Assembly (NCBI GenBank): GCA_023525975.1
Contig: CM042020.1
Location: 10,184,001-10,248,000 of the forward strand
Direction of reading: 5' to 3'
Source: Smallanthus sonchifolius
Lineage: Eukaryota; Streptophyta; Magnoliopsida; Asterales; Asteraceae
DNA length: 64,000 nucleotides
Below, piece after piece: positions 43,925 to 54,593 of the stretch; within the stretch, counting starts at the first letter, position 1; each line of letters begins with the position of its first letter. Both the position numbers and the translations under genes were made by a program. A model generated the notes under the pieces. The model saw only the letters and a list, made by a program, of their open reading frames with translations. It made no database searches and was not told the origin of the DNA.

Positions 43925-45698
43925 TGATGTGTTAGTATTTACACATCTTTTTGGCATAAAACTTCGCCATTTAACGATCAATTCTTGGTTATATTCAACG
44001 TTTAAGCACTTATTTGCTTCATTTCCTGTTTTGTAGGTTTTTGTGAAGCTTGTGAACAAACAAGAAGATTCCAGGATAAAAAGTGAAGTTTTTAGGGTTT
44101 CTGTGATGAAGGCACGGTCGTGTCCCTAATTGGCACGATTGTGCCTAACTTGCAAACCCTAAGCACGGCGCGCCCCGTACATGGCACGACCGCGCCAAGC
44201 CAAAAGGCAAGGCACAACCGTGCCCCGCCTCCACACGGTCGCGGGAACACCCGTGAGTCTGACACCTCGAAGCAAGAGACCCAATGGAAGCTCCGGATCG
44301 GTCAACCCTCTGTCACGCGGTCGTGCTAAGACCTAGACACGACCGCGCCTTTGTACCTGGCACGGTCGTGCCTTCTCTCTAGGCACGGTCGTGCTTCCCA
44401 CTTTCTATTAAACATAACTTAAACTCCCATTCAGACATGAAGCAACCAGGGGAGAAAGTCTACTGTTCCAGCTCGTATTTCTCTTGTTCCAGCCATATTT
44501 CAAGATTCTTGGAGAGGATACAACATCAAGAGGATCACCATACATCAACTACAACATCTAGGTTTGCAGGAGTGGTTTGATTCTTGTTTTCATATCATGT
44601 TTCACACTATTTTTCCCTGCTTATTTGTAATTTTGGTGCTCATGAAGAGCTAAAACTCTTGTTCACTTTGGTTTAGATGAAGTTTAGATACATTTAACAA
44701 CATTCATGGATTATTGGCAATTATTGTGTTAATGTTATGACAACCGTATGATTATTCTTCAATGAAATTATGTATTCAAATGTTTTGAGATGTTTACAAG
44801 ACTTGTGTTTGTGTATATCATATTATGTTGGAAAACTTATGGTTTATGCTTATATTCATAAATTGGTGTATGTATTTATACTAGTTCATGGCTTTTGACT
44901 AGGAATGGTGAATGAAGTCTTGTTTATGAATCATTATATTTGTATGTGTATCCTTATGCTTATGTTTGGAAAGACAAAGTGTTTGTTAGAATGTTTCATG
45001 TTTAGTTTTATGTTTATCTAGGAATTGTTGACACATTCTCCTAATTTATATAATCTTTACATGAACATTGTATGTTGAAGAAATGCATATTGTTGTCTAA
45101 TTTAATCAACTTGAGGTGGGTAGTGTGTTGTTCATATTATCTTTCCAACTAGTTGTTGGACTAGCGTACCTTAATCGGAAACTAGTTTAATCTTTATAAA
45201 CATTAACATGATTGTTAAACACGTGAGCTTCATTGTATGATTTTAGGTGGTTAGTTTGTATAATTCATGCTAGCTTTCCGAATAGTCATTTGATTAGATA
45301 TCTTTGACAAGAGTTTAGTCAATTTATGTTTCGTGTGATTGCCATGTTCCTATGAGTGTATTGGATGTATTCTAGATGGATTCGACACCAAAGTGATATT
45401 TTCTCCCTAATTGTTTGAATTGTGACCTTAGCTTAGTTTTTATATATTTGCATGTTAGTTAATTAAACAAAACTCTTCAAAATATCTTTATACCCTCACT
45501 TGATTAGATTTTAGTTCCGGTTTATTATCGCATTCCACCGTGTCCACGGATTGATATCCGGTTCTTACCTTTACTATATTGCTATCCGACGGGTACACTG
45601 CCCGATGTGTGTGTGATTAGTCTTTGGTGAAAACCCTTTTTAAAACTAATACTGTGTGATAAATCTTTATTAAAATATATATAGTTTCACACTCATCA
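43925..45698 (+). repeat. Athila1 3' LTR
   Basis: Differs from the 5' LTR by three single-base deletions (near 43968, 44169 and 44408) and about five substitutions. One deletion removes a T from the TATA-like box. Confidence 0.93.
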
Positions 45699-45703
45699 GG
45701 TAC

Positions 45704-45854
45704 ACTACTTATAGGTCAAGTGTTACTTCTAAAATACTATTGTGAAAACTCGGTGTTATGACTAGTTAAACTCTAAACTCATGAAAACTTCTATATTTAA
45801 CACTTTGTATTTTTATATACCGCTTACAATCTTTTTCCTTTATTTTTGCTAGAC
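45704..45854 (+). other. Family A interior resumes
   Basis: Non-coding. It ends in CTTTTTCCTTTATTTTTGCTAG, an acceptor-like tract two bases before the ATG at 45855. Confidence 0.55.
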
Positions 45855-46457
45855 ATGGACTCCTACTCTTCCCCCTCCCCGATATACTATCCCGGAACAG
45901 AGTCTGAACACGAAGAAAACATGGGATCACCAGACTATCGGTCACCAACACCCCCAGCTGCTAGAGCAAGGTTTGACATAAGAGCAGACTGGATTAGGAA
46001 CACTGGCCCGAGACTACGAACATCTGGATCACCTCCATCAAGAAACCCGTATCAAGCACCCCACCTACACAACCAGTTACCACCTCCTATGAGAGACCCC
46101 TACCTAGTACCCGACCCATATCACCCTGACCCAAGGGCAAGGCAAACCATGGCACCCACTAGTGCTATGGGAGTCCCATTTGATGCCATCCACCTGTACG
46201 TGAGAACCTCAGAGTTTGTGAGATAAGGGATGGAGCACGGGATAAGACATGGCCTGCTAGGTCAAAGGATTGACAGCCTAGGAAATCAAGTGTGGTGCCA
46301 AGAGGAGAAAATTGAAAGCCTGGAAGAAGACAGGGAGATACTTATTGCACGCACAGAAGCAGCAAGAGCTGAGGCCCAGTTTGCAATCCGAGTGACTATA
46401 ACAATGTTCTTCTTGGTGCTCATATGTTTCCTCGTTGAGAGCTATCTGAGACGCTAG
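45855..46457 (+). pseudogene. Novel family A ORF: Pro-rich, coiled coil, membrane tail (one internal stop)
   Basis: ATG at 45855 (MDSYSSPSPIYYPGTESEHE); the upstream in-frame TTG is not used. One in-frame TAA (46224-46226) splits it into 123 and about 76 codons in the same frame, so it is a single gene with a premature stop. Residues 1-115 are Pro/Ser/Arg-rich and probably disordered (PSRNPYQAPHLHNQLPPP). A heptad-like segment follows (RIDSLGNQVWCQEEKIESLE, DREILIARTEAARAEAQF), then one hydrophobic helix (VTITMFFLVLICFLV) and a short basic end (ESYLRR). That is the layout of a tail-anchored membrane protein. I recognise no family. It sits where gag-pol has been lost. Confidence 0.55.
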
Positions 46458-48602
46458 CTGGATTGTTTTGCTTTTTGTCTTTAAATTCCCGTTTGAAACC
46501 GCTACCTTATGTTTGGATTAACCTTTTGACATTTTATCATTTAATGCAAAGTTTTATTTTACAACCCTAATGCCATTATTCAATATTACCGTCATATTTT
46601 CATTAAGATCACCCACACATCACCATCTCATTCGTTGCAAATTAGTACGTGTACCCAAGTCTCCCTTGCAAACTAATCATTCTATTTATTTAAACAACAT
46701 TGTTATTTTACTCAAGCAAAGCATCTATCAAGCCCTGGATTTATAAATATTACTTGGAATATAAATTTTCAACAAAACTTTTTACCTTGTAAGAAAATTT
46801 AATTTGACTCGTTTTATAAAACATTCTCTAAATAAATTATGATTTTGGTTTTGTTAAATAAAACCTTGGCTTAATTAGTAAATAATTTAGTCATTATTTT
46901 TCTTTGAGACATTCTCTTATTGATGATTTAAAATTTAGTAAAAGATTTTTTATTTATTCATTTATCTGGTTATTCAACTTACTATTTCTACTTATTTATT
47001 AAATTACAACCAAGGATAAATTACAATTTCTCGTCCATTTACAAAAAGGCACAAATCAGTTACTCGTAAACACATCACTCTAATTACCCACAAAACCTTC
47101 TCGTTACCTTACACCTTCAGAAACATATGAGTGTACTTCCCACTTCAAAGAGTTGAATCATTTCGTGTAAACATTAACCACCCATATAAACCTCAACAAG
47201 ATTTAAAACCCAACTACCCACGTTATGCATGAACGCCAAACAACACGCTTGTCTGCAACACTCGACTGCCAGCAAAATTCAATAGTTTACGTTACTCATG
47301 GGATTCAATAACTTACATATGAACATCCACATGATACATGAAACTTATTTGTTTACAATATGCATGATACTAGGTTAATCACATGATACATGAACCCTGT
47401 TTGTTTGATACATGATACTAGATTGAGCACATTATACACAATCACATAATACATGAAACTTAGTTGTTTACAATATGCATGATACTAGGTTAATCACATG
47501 ATACATGAAACCTGTTTGTTTGATACATGATACTAGATTGAGCACATTATACACAATCACATAATACATGAAACTTAGTTGTTTGCAAAATACTTGATAC
47601 TAAATTGTTCACACTATACAATATACATGATACCACATTAGTTACATTATACATGAAGCTTGTTTGTTTACGAAATACATAAATACGAAATTGTTCACCT
47701 TATACATAAAACTCATTTATGTACTATATACATGGTACTAAACTATTCACCATATACGTGAAACCTATTTGCTTACAATGTGCATAACACTAGATCATAT
47801 ATGAAACTTGAGTGTTTACATTATGCACGAAACTAAAATTGTTTACAATTGTTGCATTTGATTGATCACATTATACACAAGTCATGATCATTCACTATTA
47901 CCCATGAATGTTGGAAGCTGCAAAACTTTAAAACCACTCGGGGTTGACGTATCCTTGTTCAAACACGAGGAAACTATGGAACCTAAGCTATGCCACCTTA
48001 TTACTCTTTTGTTGCTATTTGACCATACTAGGGACACAGTTATTAGCAGCTCATACGTGAAAACAATATACATGAACTAAGTGATTTTATGCCCCCTCTT
48101 GACCTACACACAACGGAAGGACCTATACGGACCATGCGATGATTCGAGTAATTACGGGTGCACCCGTAATTATAAAAATCAGCGCATGGAAAACATAGTA
48201 AATTCTGTCGTGTGTTATGACATAAAACCTATCATGACATACAATAATGAAACTAATGAGATATGATAAGGGCATGGTGGATACGCCGCTGGTACTTCCT
48301 ATATATAAGTGTTCCTGTCATATTGTCAGAAGTAGCGTTGTTCGTGTCACGTGAAGTTTTGTGTTATTTTGACCTGGACCAATGGTTGTAACACCTCTTG
48401 ACCAAGTAACGTATCTTGAACATATTAGTCTACATTCTAAACAAGTGCTAATCATCAAATTCTCATCGCTTTCATTTCCCGGGATACATTTCGTCTTTGA
48501 AGCCCAAAATACTATTTGAACAGTTTTCTCCTTAAACTAAATCCACACTATCATCATTCATGCCTGATACTCCTCAACCCAATTCTTAGAGTTCATTGAA
48601 GA
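46458..48602 (+). other. Family A non-coding interior
   Basis: About 2.1 kb of AT-rich sequence with no supported gene; the short frames near 47862-48266 have no recognisable domain. It contains the 115-bp tandem repeat at 47334-47563. Confidence 0.6.
47334..47860 (+). repeat. 115-bp tandem repeat, two full copies plus degenerate tail
   Basis: ATACATGAAACTTA marks unit starts at 47334, 47449 and 47564, exactly 115 bp apart. Shared words are ATATGCATGATACTAGG and TAGATTGAGCACATTATAC. After 47564 the pattern decays but CATGA/ATACTA words continue to about 47860. Confidence 0.8.
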
Positions 48603-48695
48603 TCCAAACGTAGCCTAGAGTTTACTTGGGAATGTGAGGATCAAATGAAGCTCAAGTACTCGCACTTCTTTGATACAGTAGCCTCCACTAGTTCA
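48603..48695 (+). pseudogene. pol: Relic of Tekay pol chromodomain tail
   Basis: About 31 codons read SKRSLEFTWECEDQMKLKYS and then HFFDTVASTS. They match the end of the intact Tekay pol (SKRGPEFTWEREDQMKLKYP; 21919-22019) at the same distance from the LTR. The stop TGA has become TCA. This fragment shows that the element descends from a coding Tekay element. Confidence 0.85.
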
Positions 48696-48729
48696 ATTTC
48701 GGGACGAAATTCCCTCAACATGGGGATAC
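48695..48729 (+). promoter_or_regulatory. Pre-PPT hairpin and polypurine tract of family A
   Basis: AATTTCG-GGA-CGAAATT (48695-48711) followed by AACATGGGGATAC, the same arrangement as in Tekay. Confidence 0.7.
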
Positions 48730-51583
48730 TGTAACATCCATGATTTTCTAGTATTATTTTATTTCTATAAAAATGATATTTTCATTTCAATCCCGTACAT
48801 GGGCAAAACAATAGGCTACATTAATTATTATTATAAACATGTATTCATTTGAAATATCATCCTCACATCTCCATCTTAGTTTCTGCTATATATATATATT
48901 ATATGTATTTAATTATAAATAAATATGTGAGTACACATACATTCGATATTATTAAACGAACCATTTACACAATTTGAAATTCTATTAAAATAAAACTTGT
49001 TTCCTTTATAAATAATAACAATTAGATTTTTAAACCAAATAAATTGGTCTTGAACCCCATGTTAATGCCTTGAACCCCTTTAACCATTTGGACCCTCAAG
49101 CCTAAACCTCCATCTCTAAATTTGAACCCTATTCCCTCAAAATTTGACCCCACTTACAAAATTCTGAACCTTTGACTCTTAGTAGTCAAACAAGAACCAA
49201 ACTTGTGCAATTCAAGCTCAAATCGATGAAATCCGGGATCAAAAGACTTGCCTTATATGCATAATTGATTCCCGATCGTTCCCCAACTCATTTCCAAATC
49301 AATATAACAAAATGTCGCGGCCAATTTTGAATTTCAAACTGAGTTGACTATATGAGTCAAACCGAGCCAAAATCAGATAAATTCGGCATCAAATCAAGAA
49401 ATTGAACGTTGTTTAATCCCGCAAATCATGCACAATCGATTCCTTAATGTATTCAAACCTTAATCACGACTCAATTCAATCCTAGTCGATGAATCAACGA
49501 GTAATTTGGGCCGACAGCTGTTGCCACCAAACCAAAAATCAAATTGTATTAATCGAGTGAAATCAGACGGATTAAAACACTCAAACACCTTCGCATACCT
49601 ATGCATAAACTCTATGAACACTCATACGCTCCATATTTCCCCTCTGAAACCCTGTCGAGCTTAAAGAACACCGAATCTGAAGCTTCAACCCTTCGGCCTC
49701 TATACACAACCATTCCAGGTAAATCACGTACCATTAGCTTCGTTTAGGTCTTAAGAACGAAAGCCCTATGACTTCGACTTCGATCAATGGCTTGATCGGG
49801 TCAATTTGGGTAGCTAGGGTTCCGGGTTACACATTGGGGATGAAGGGACTTCGAGATTAATGGTTTTTCTAAATACCAACGAGTTCCTAAGCAAGGCAAT
49901 TGCCCAGTTACACCGGTTAATACCATCGACTCGTAGAGGCAAGGTCGCGGGTTCGAACCAGCCCCGCACCACGCCCTTTCCTTTTTCCTGCCTTGGCTAA
50001 ACCCTGCCCCTTCCAACATCCTAATAATACAATTTAGGGCTGGTCCATCATCAGCATCAGTCCCTTGGTCCAGCGGTTGGTGCATAATACCCACCCCTGG
50101 CAGACCCGGGTTCGACCCGGGCAAGCCCCAATTTTTTTAAAAAATTGTTTTACAAACCCTGTTTCTTTATAAAAATTATTTTAGAAAACCCATTTCCATC
50201 TAGAATTAACCTACGCAAAAATAAACAAATTTCAAATAAGGATTACTATTCTCACAAATTAAATGATTTTGAAACCTCTCAAAGCAAACTTAATTCTTAT
50301 TTAAAATTATTAGTGTTAATTAATACTTTTATATAAATACACCATTCCTCCATGATCAAATTTCTATAAATCATTTTTTAACCCTGTTTAAATAAATGAA
50401 ACTGTTTCTAAATACATTACAATTTCCATTCCTTTTTTTTAAATTAATAAAAGAGAATTTATTTAAGTATGATATTTTTCTACACTAAAAGTACGTTTAG
50501 GGTCTTAAACTATAATTTTCTCAAGTAAATAAATATATATTTATTTACACTATGTTTTGATAAATAAATAAACAAAATAAATTTTATTTATTTAAATCAT
50601 AAATGTAGTTTTACACCACTTTCCCAAACAAATAAATAAAAGAATTTATTTAATTTGTTTATTCAAATCTAACCCTAAATCAAATTAGTATTATTATTAC
50701 CCTCTTTCATTTTATACCACCAATACACACATTCATGACTTGTGATGGCACAAACCCTTTGTACAAACCCCGTTAAGCCCTAAACTTTGCCTTGGATTTT
50801 GAACATGTTTTTTTATTCAAGTTCATACTTTTCACTCTAGGTGAATCTTGTGAATTACAAATCACCTGTGCTAGCTTTTGCTCGTGTTTTCTACAAACAA
50901 CTTCCAAGTAAGTTTACATAACCCCTTTTACACTATTTACATTTTTGGGGTGGAAAATGAGTACAATTATACAATGTTTACAAATTACACAATACCTTTC
51001 CACCCTACATTCATGTGTGCAATTTGAGCTTTATGCTTGAGTACTAGGTGTGCAAACTACAATTTGTGTGCAATCATTAACTACACAAGCCGGCGGTTAA
51101 CTATGATAGATCTATTGAGTCTGACAAACCCACCCAGGTAGGGTGATTGTTACCGACAACACATTTTGGTTTTTGCTTTCTAGTTACAAAGGTTTGATAG
51201 TACAATTTGGTTTTCACAATAGTAACTCTCCATAATTGCCTTATTAACCATGATGTGTATGGATTGTATGCACACAATATAATGATACAATTTAGAGTCA
51301 AAACCTATGTACGCTCACCAATTTTTTAGTTGACATTGTTTTAACCATGTTTAAGGTACAAATGTTTGAGATTGATCAAGTTTGCTACACTTAAGTTGCG
51401 GACCTAGTTATTAAAATAAAAGAACTCGTTATGTATTTCCATTCCTTGTAATTGTTGAATCTTGTTTGGTTTGAACTCGAAATGAAATTTGATACTTTAA
51501 TATATTATAACATAGTCAACCATGTGCTCATGAACAGTCTCCATGTCCCGCCCGACGTTTCCGCCGTCGGTTGGGGTGTGACA
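48730..51583 (+). repeat. Family A 3' LTR
   Basis: 2854 bp, from TGTAACATCCATG to GGGGTGTGACA. It preserves the empty site (GAATTACAAATCAC, about 50855-50868) where the Sire1 element entered the 5' LTR. Confidence 0.92.
49870..50130 (+). repeat. Two tRNA-like segments in family A 3' LTR
   Basis: Segment 1: TTGCCCAGTTACACCGG and B box GGTTCGAACC (49950-49959). Segment 2: A box TGGTCCAGCGGTTGGTGC (from 50066) and B box GGTTCGACCC (50109-50118), bracketed by GACCCGGG / CCCGGGC. Box spacing is tRNA-like, but acceptor stems do not pair convincingly, so I call them SINE-like remnants. Confidence 0.55.
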
Positions 51584-51662
51584 ATCCCTGCCGTCATCAA
51601 GTTGTACGTGACCTTGCTTCCCGGAGTACAACTCGCCATCGTTCTTTCTTGTCTAGTTATCT
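51584..51662. other. Short interval between family A element and family B LTR copy 3
   Basis: 79 bp of host or older-element sequence; nothing recognised. Confidence 0.5.
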
Positions 51663-53584
51663 TGTAAGGCCCAAACCCGGGAGGCCTCACTTGTTGGATT
51701 TACTCATTTTCAAACAGTTCTTGAACTAGAATATCAAAATAACGCAGTGGAAAATTTAATTAAAACATAAACGTGACATTGTTCAACATGCGAAAGCGTA
51801 ACATAGTCTAATACATAAACATCACATAAGCTAATCATAACCGGATGCCGGTCTTCATATCATCCGGGTAACTCATCAAGCCGTCCAGCATCACCGTCCA
51901 TCATCATAACTTACCTTAACCTGAATGTGCATACTAAAAGTCAGCTACGCTGGTGAGTTCTAGCTTTACATAAAACCTTAACATAAACATTTTGCCAAAA
52001 ACATAACATACATTTGTTTAACAAAAGCGTATGTAACATGCAATAACTTAACATCATCAAAAAATCGTAACATAGCATCATAACATAAGTCAACATGAAC
52101 CGAATATACGCCTTCTCGTAACCGTCAATTCCATACATCGCATACCAGCGGATGAACTTAAGGCTCGTTACCTCTAAGTCATCCGTCACACAGGTCCCCC
52201 TAAGGCTCGTTACCACTAGGTGGACCAAACATATGTTTTCCAAGGCTCGTTACCTCTAGGTAGACCAAACATATGTCTCCTAAGGCTCGTTACCTCTAGG
52301 AAGACAGAACATAGCATAGGCACTATTTCCCCGCAAGGAATAAAACCTTCCATCGGGATCCCGGTAATCCCATGGGTTACCGTCGTCACCTCATCATCAA
52401 CCAGTTGTACAACCGTTAGCCGGCCACAAAGGCCCCCCGTAAGGGTGAGGCCAATATATACATACATACCTTAGCTCCTGTAGGAACTCGTGGCAGATTC
52501 GTTCATTCATGACTTTTATAAAACCTTTACCTCATTTTAGTTAGACATTCGTACGTTTTATTAAACAAAACATCATCTCTTTTGTAAACCTTTCGTAAAC
52601 TTCATTTGGCAAAACATTTCATAAACATCATCCTTCGTAAACAGGATCCTTCATAAACATCATTTCATAAACGTCATTTCGTAAACATCGTTTCGTAAAA
52701 CATCATTTCCTAAAAACATCATTTCGTATGTATGCACACCAGCCCAAAACATTAATTAAAATATTTAAAGAAGGCCTTCTAGAACTCACCTGATAAGCTA
52801 ATCTGGGTTGTCCTAAACAAAGGTCCAACAACGTCATTTCTTATCTGAATTGATTAGTTAAATACTCATCAGACCAATCCCGACTCTAACGGTTTAATCA
52901 TTCTGAATTAGGCGAACATACTGACTTTACTAACCAGCCTGATGCCTGCGCACTTAGCAAGTGCGCAGGGCCTTGTTCTTGCGTACTTAATAAGTGCGCA
53001 GACTTCGCTTCATGCGTACTTGATAAGTACGCAGGACCTGCTTCATGCGTACTTGATATGCAGGACCTGCTTCATGCGTACTTGATAAGTACGCAGGACC
53101 TTCTTCCTCGTAAAAACCCTAACTTTTTGCACGCAGATCTAATCACGTCAAGATCCTGACTTTTGTTCAAAATGTTCGTTTTTCCTTCTAGATGCTAGAT
53201 CTATGTTCATTTTCAAGTTTTATGCGTAAAAACGTTACCTTTTCATCCAAAACCTGAAAACCCCAAAATGAACAAAAACTCAGATCTAGACCAAACCGTT
53301 ACCTGTATCGAGCTTCTGATTCGGAGGTTCTCCTCACGAGCTATGGAGCAACACTTTGCTGGAATCTCGGGACGATCCGTCTAATTTCTCTCTCTTCGGT
53401 TTCTGTCTCTAGAACTTGTAAAATGAGAGAAGAGAGATGGGCTAGGGTATTTATAGAGAGAGACTAACATTGAGCCCATACGCGCGCAAGCCCATAACCG
53501 GCCCATTCCACGCTCGTTTATTCCGTTCGTCTCGCGTTTAACCCGTTTCCATTTATTTTCATTTATTATTTTCGGGATGTTACA
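51663..53584 (-). repeat. Family B chromovirus 3' LTR, copy 3
   Basis: Complete: TGTAAGGCCC to GGGATGTTACA on the plus strand, read as an LTR on the minus strand. In element orientation there is a TATAAATA box at 53456-53449, the TGCGTACTT/AAGTACGCA hairpin cluster at 53105-52935 in the presumed transcribed leader, and then a consensus donor-like CAG|GTGAGTTCT near 52790. Blocks after that match copies 1 and 2. Confidence 0.88.
52930..53105. repeat. TGCGTACTT/AAGTACGCA hairpin cluster in family B LTR
   Basis: Five hairpins, for example TGCGTACTT-GAT-AAGTACGCA at 53013-53033. The motif is the same as in the unrelated copia element Sire1 (27648-35230). Copies 1 and 2 of this LTR family carry different clusters at the corresponding place. 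Confidence 0.85.
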
Positions 53585-53625
53585 AGTCTACCTCCCTTAC
53601 AATAGGTTTCTTCCCCGAAACCTAT
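53585..53625 (-). promoter_or_regulatory. Pre-PPT hairpin and polypurine tract of family B
   Basis: On the minus strand ATAGGTTTC-GGGGAA-GAAACCTAT (53625-53602, 9-bp perfect stem) is followed by GTAAGGGAGGTAGAC and the LTR. The hairpin starts on the last base of the pol TGA stop. Confidence 0.75.
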
Positions 53626-53812
53626 CATAAGTCAAATAGTTGAGGGTGCGACTCCCTCATTTCCGTCTCCGTTTCCCAAGTAGATTCTGATCCCTTTCGG
53701 TGCTTCCATTGGACTTTAACTAATTGAATAATCTTATTACGCAAACGCTTCTCCTTTCCGTCTTCGTTTCCCAAGTAGATATAGTTAAGGCTGTTGTCGA
53801 CCTCGATGTCAC
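53625..53812 (-). pseudogene. pol: Family B pol C-terminus (chromodomain-like), truncated by insertion
   Basis: Reading from 53812 leftwards: DIEVDNSLNYI, then RNKIIQLVKVQWKHRKGSES, then TWETETEMRESHPQLFDL and TGA (53627-53625). This matches the end of chromovirus pol proteins. The upstream part is cut off at 53812 by the second Sirevirus-like element. The rest presumably lies beyond the right end of the window. Confidence 0.8.
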
Positions 53813-54593
53813 TGTAGGATCGTAAGATTACAAGGTGATTCTGTTCTAGTTGATATTGGCGGAAACAATAGCAACCAACAAAGTAAACAAGTAAACAGCA
53901 AGAATACTGATAAATGCACTGTTGTATTGGACTTCTGAGATTACAAGTTTACAAGTAAAACACTATCAAGAAGCACTATCAAGGCACACTTTGTTTGAAG
54001 TGTTTACAAGATATATATAGTAACTTAGAATCAAGACAGACCCTTGATTCTAAGGATCAGATCTAACACAAGCCGTTGATCTTGTTTATTAATCTAAATT
54101 ACACGCAAAGGCTAATCTAGTTAACTTTACTGAAACGTCTTCTTAGGCATCATTGTTTGCATGCTTGGAGAAGCGCGTCATTGTCCTTTATTGGTTGCAC
54201 CAGTGAGGTTCTTTCTGCTTGGAGTGTGGCAGTTGCTTTTGCAGAAAGGTGTCAGAGGCGCTTTGCATGGATAGTCAGCTGCAACGTTTGATCTTCAGAG
54301 AATAAAGCTATCAGCAGCAGAGATGAGAATAATGCTGCTGATAAGCCTATCAGCAGCAACTTGTGTTGAACGCTGCTGATAAACCTATCGGCAGCAACAA
54401 GTGTTGAATGCTGCTGATAAGCCTATCAGCAGCAACAAGTGTTGAATGCTGCTGATAATCCTATCAGCAGCAACAAGTGTTGAATGCTGCTGATAAGCCT
54501 ATCAGCAGCAACATGTGTTGAATGCTGCTGATAAGCCTATCAGCAGCATTTGTACTTAGAATAATTTGGTAGCAATCAGTCTTTGGTTCTACA
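53813..54593 (-). repeat. Sire2 3' LTR
   Basis: 781 bp, TGTAGGATCG to GGTTCTACA on the plus strand. TATATATA-like box near 54018-54009 in element orientation, with the palindromic 38-bp tandem upstream of it. Confidence 0.85.
54305..54550. repeat. 38-bp tandem repeat built on TGCTGCTGATA/TATCAGCAGCA hairpins
   Basis: Five to six head-to-tail units, each with 11-bp arms TGCTGCTGATA and TATCAGCAGCA around AGCC (example 54485-54510) and an ACAAGTGTTGAA linker. The same word recurs, more degenerate, in the spacer at 59235-59480. Confidence 0.9.

Larger units (their letters stand above)
36818..45703 (+). mobile_element. Complete pol-less Athila-type element (Athila1)
   Basis: LTRs of 1777 bp (36823-38599) and 1774 bp (43925-45698) start TGATGTGTTAGTATTTACAC and end CACACTCATCA. 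Target duplication GGTAC lies at 36818-36822 and 45699-45703. A tRNA-Asp primer site and a purine tract after a hairpin are present. The 5.3-kb interior encodes a 227-codon knuckle protein and an Athila ORF1-like protein, with no protease, RT, RNase H or integrase. I count about five substitutions and three 1-bp deletions between LTRs (roughly 0.3%), so it is a very recent insertion that must have been mobilised in trans. Confidence 0.9.
25335..51583 (+). mobile_element. Tekay-derived non-autonomous element (family A) carrying two nested insertions
   Basis: The 5' LTR is 25335-36164 minus a 7.9-kb copia insertion (about 2.9 kb net) and the 3' LTR is 48730-51583 (2854 bp). Both run from TGTAACATC.ATGATTTTC to GGTTGGGGTGTGACA. 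The primer site is at 36168. The leader was hit by an Athila-type element (36823-45703). The remaining interior lacks gag, protease, RT and integrase but keeps about 31 codons of the pol chromodomain tail just before the 3' LTR. So it descends from a full Tekay element. Flanks ATACC (left) and ATCCC (right) may be a mutated 5-bp duplication. Visible LTR divergence makes it older than its inserts. Confidence 0.85.

Noticed and set aside
43854..44059. Short frames across the Athila 3' LTR start
   Set aside because: They span the hairpin, polypurine tract and LTR boundary; coding there is implausible.
50055..50130. A functional tRNA gene
   Set aside because: A and B boxes are present but the acceptor and anticodon arms do not pair acceptably, and the 5' LTR copy has lost the B box.
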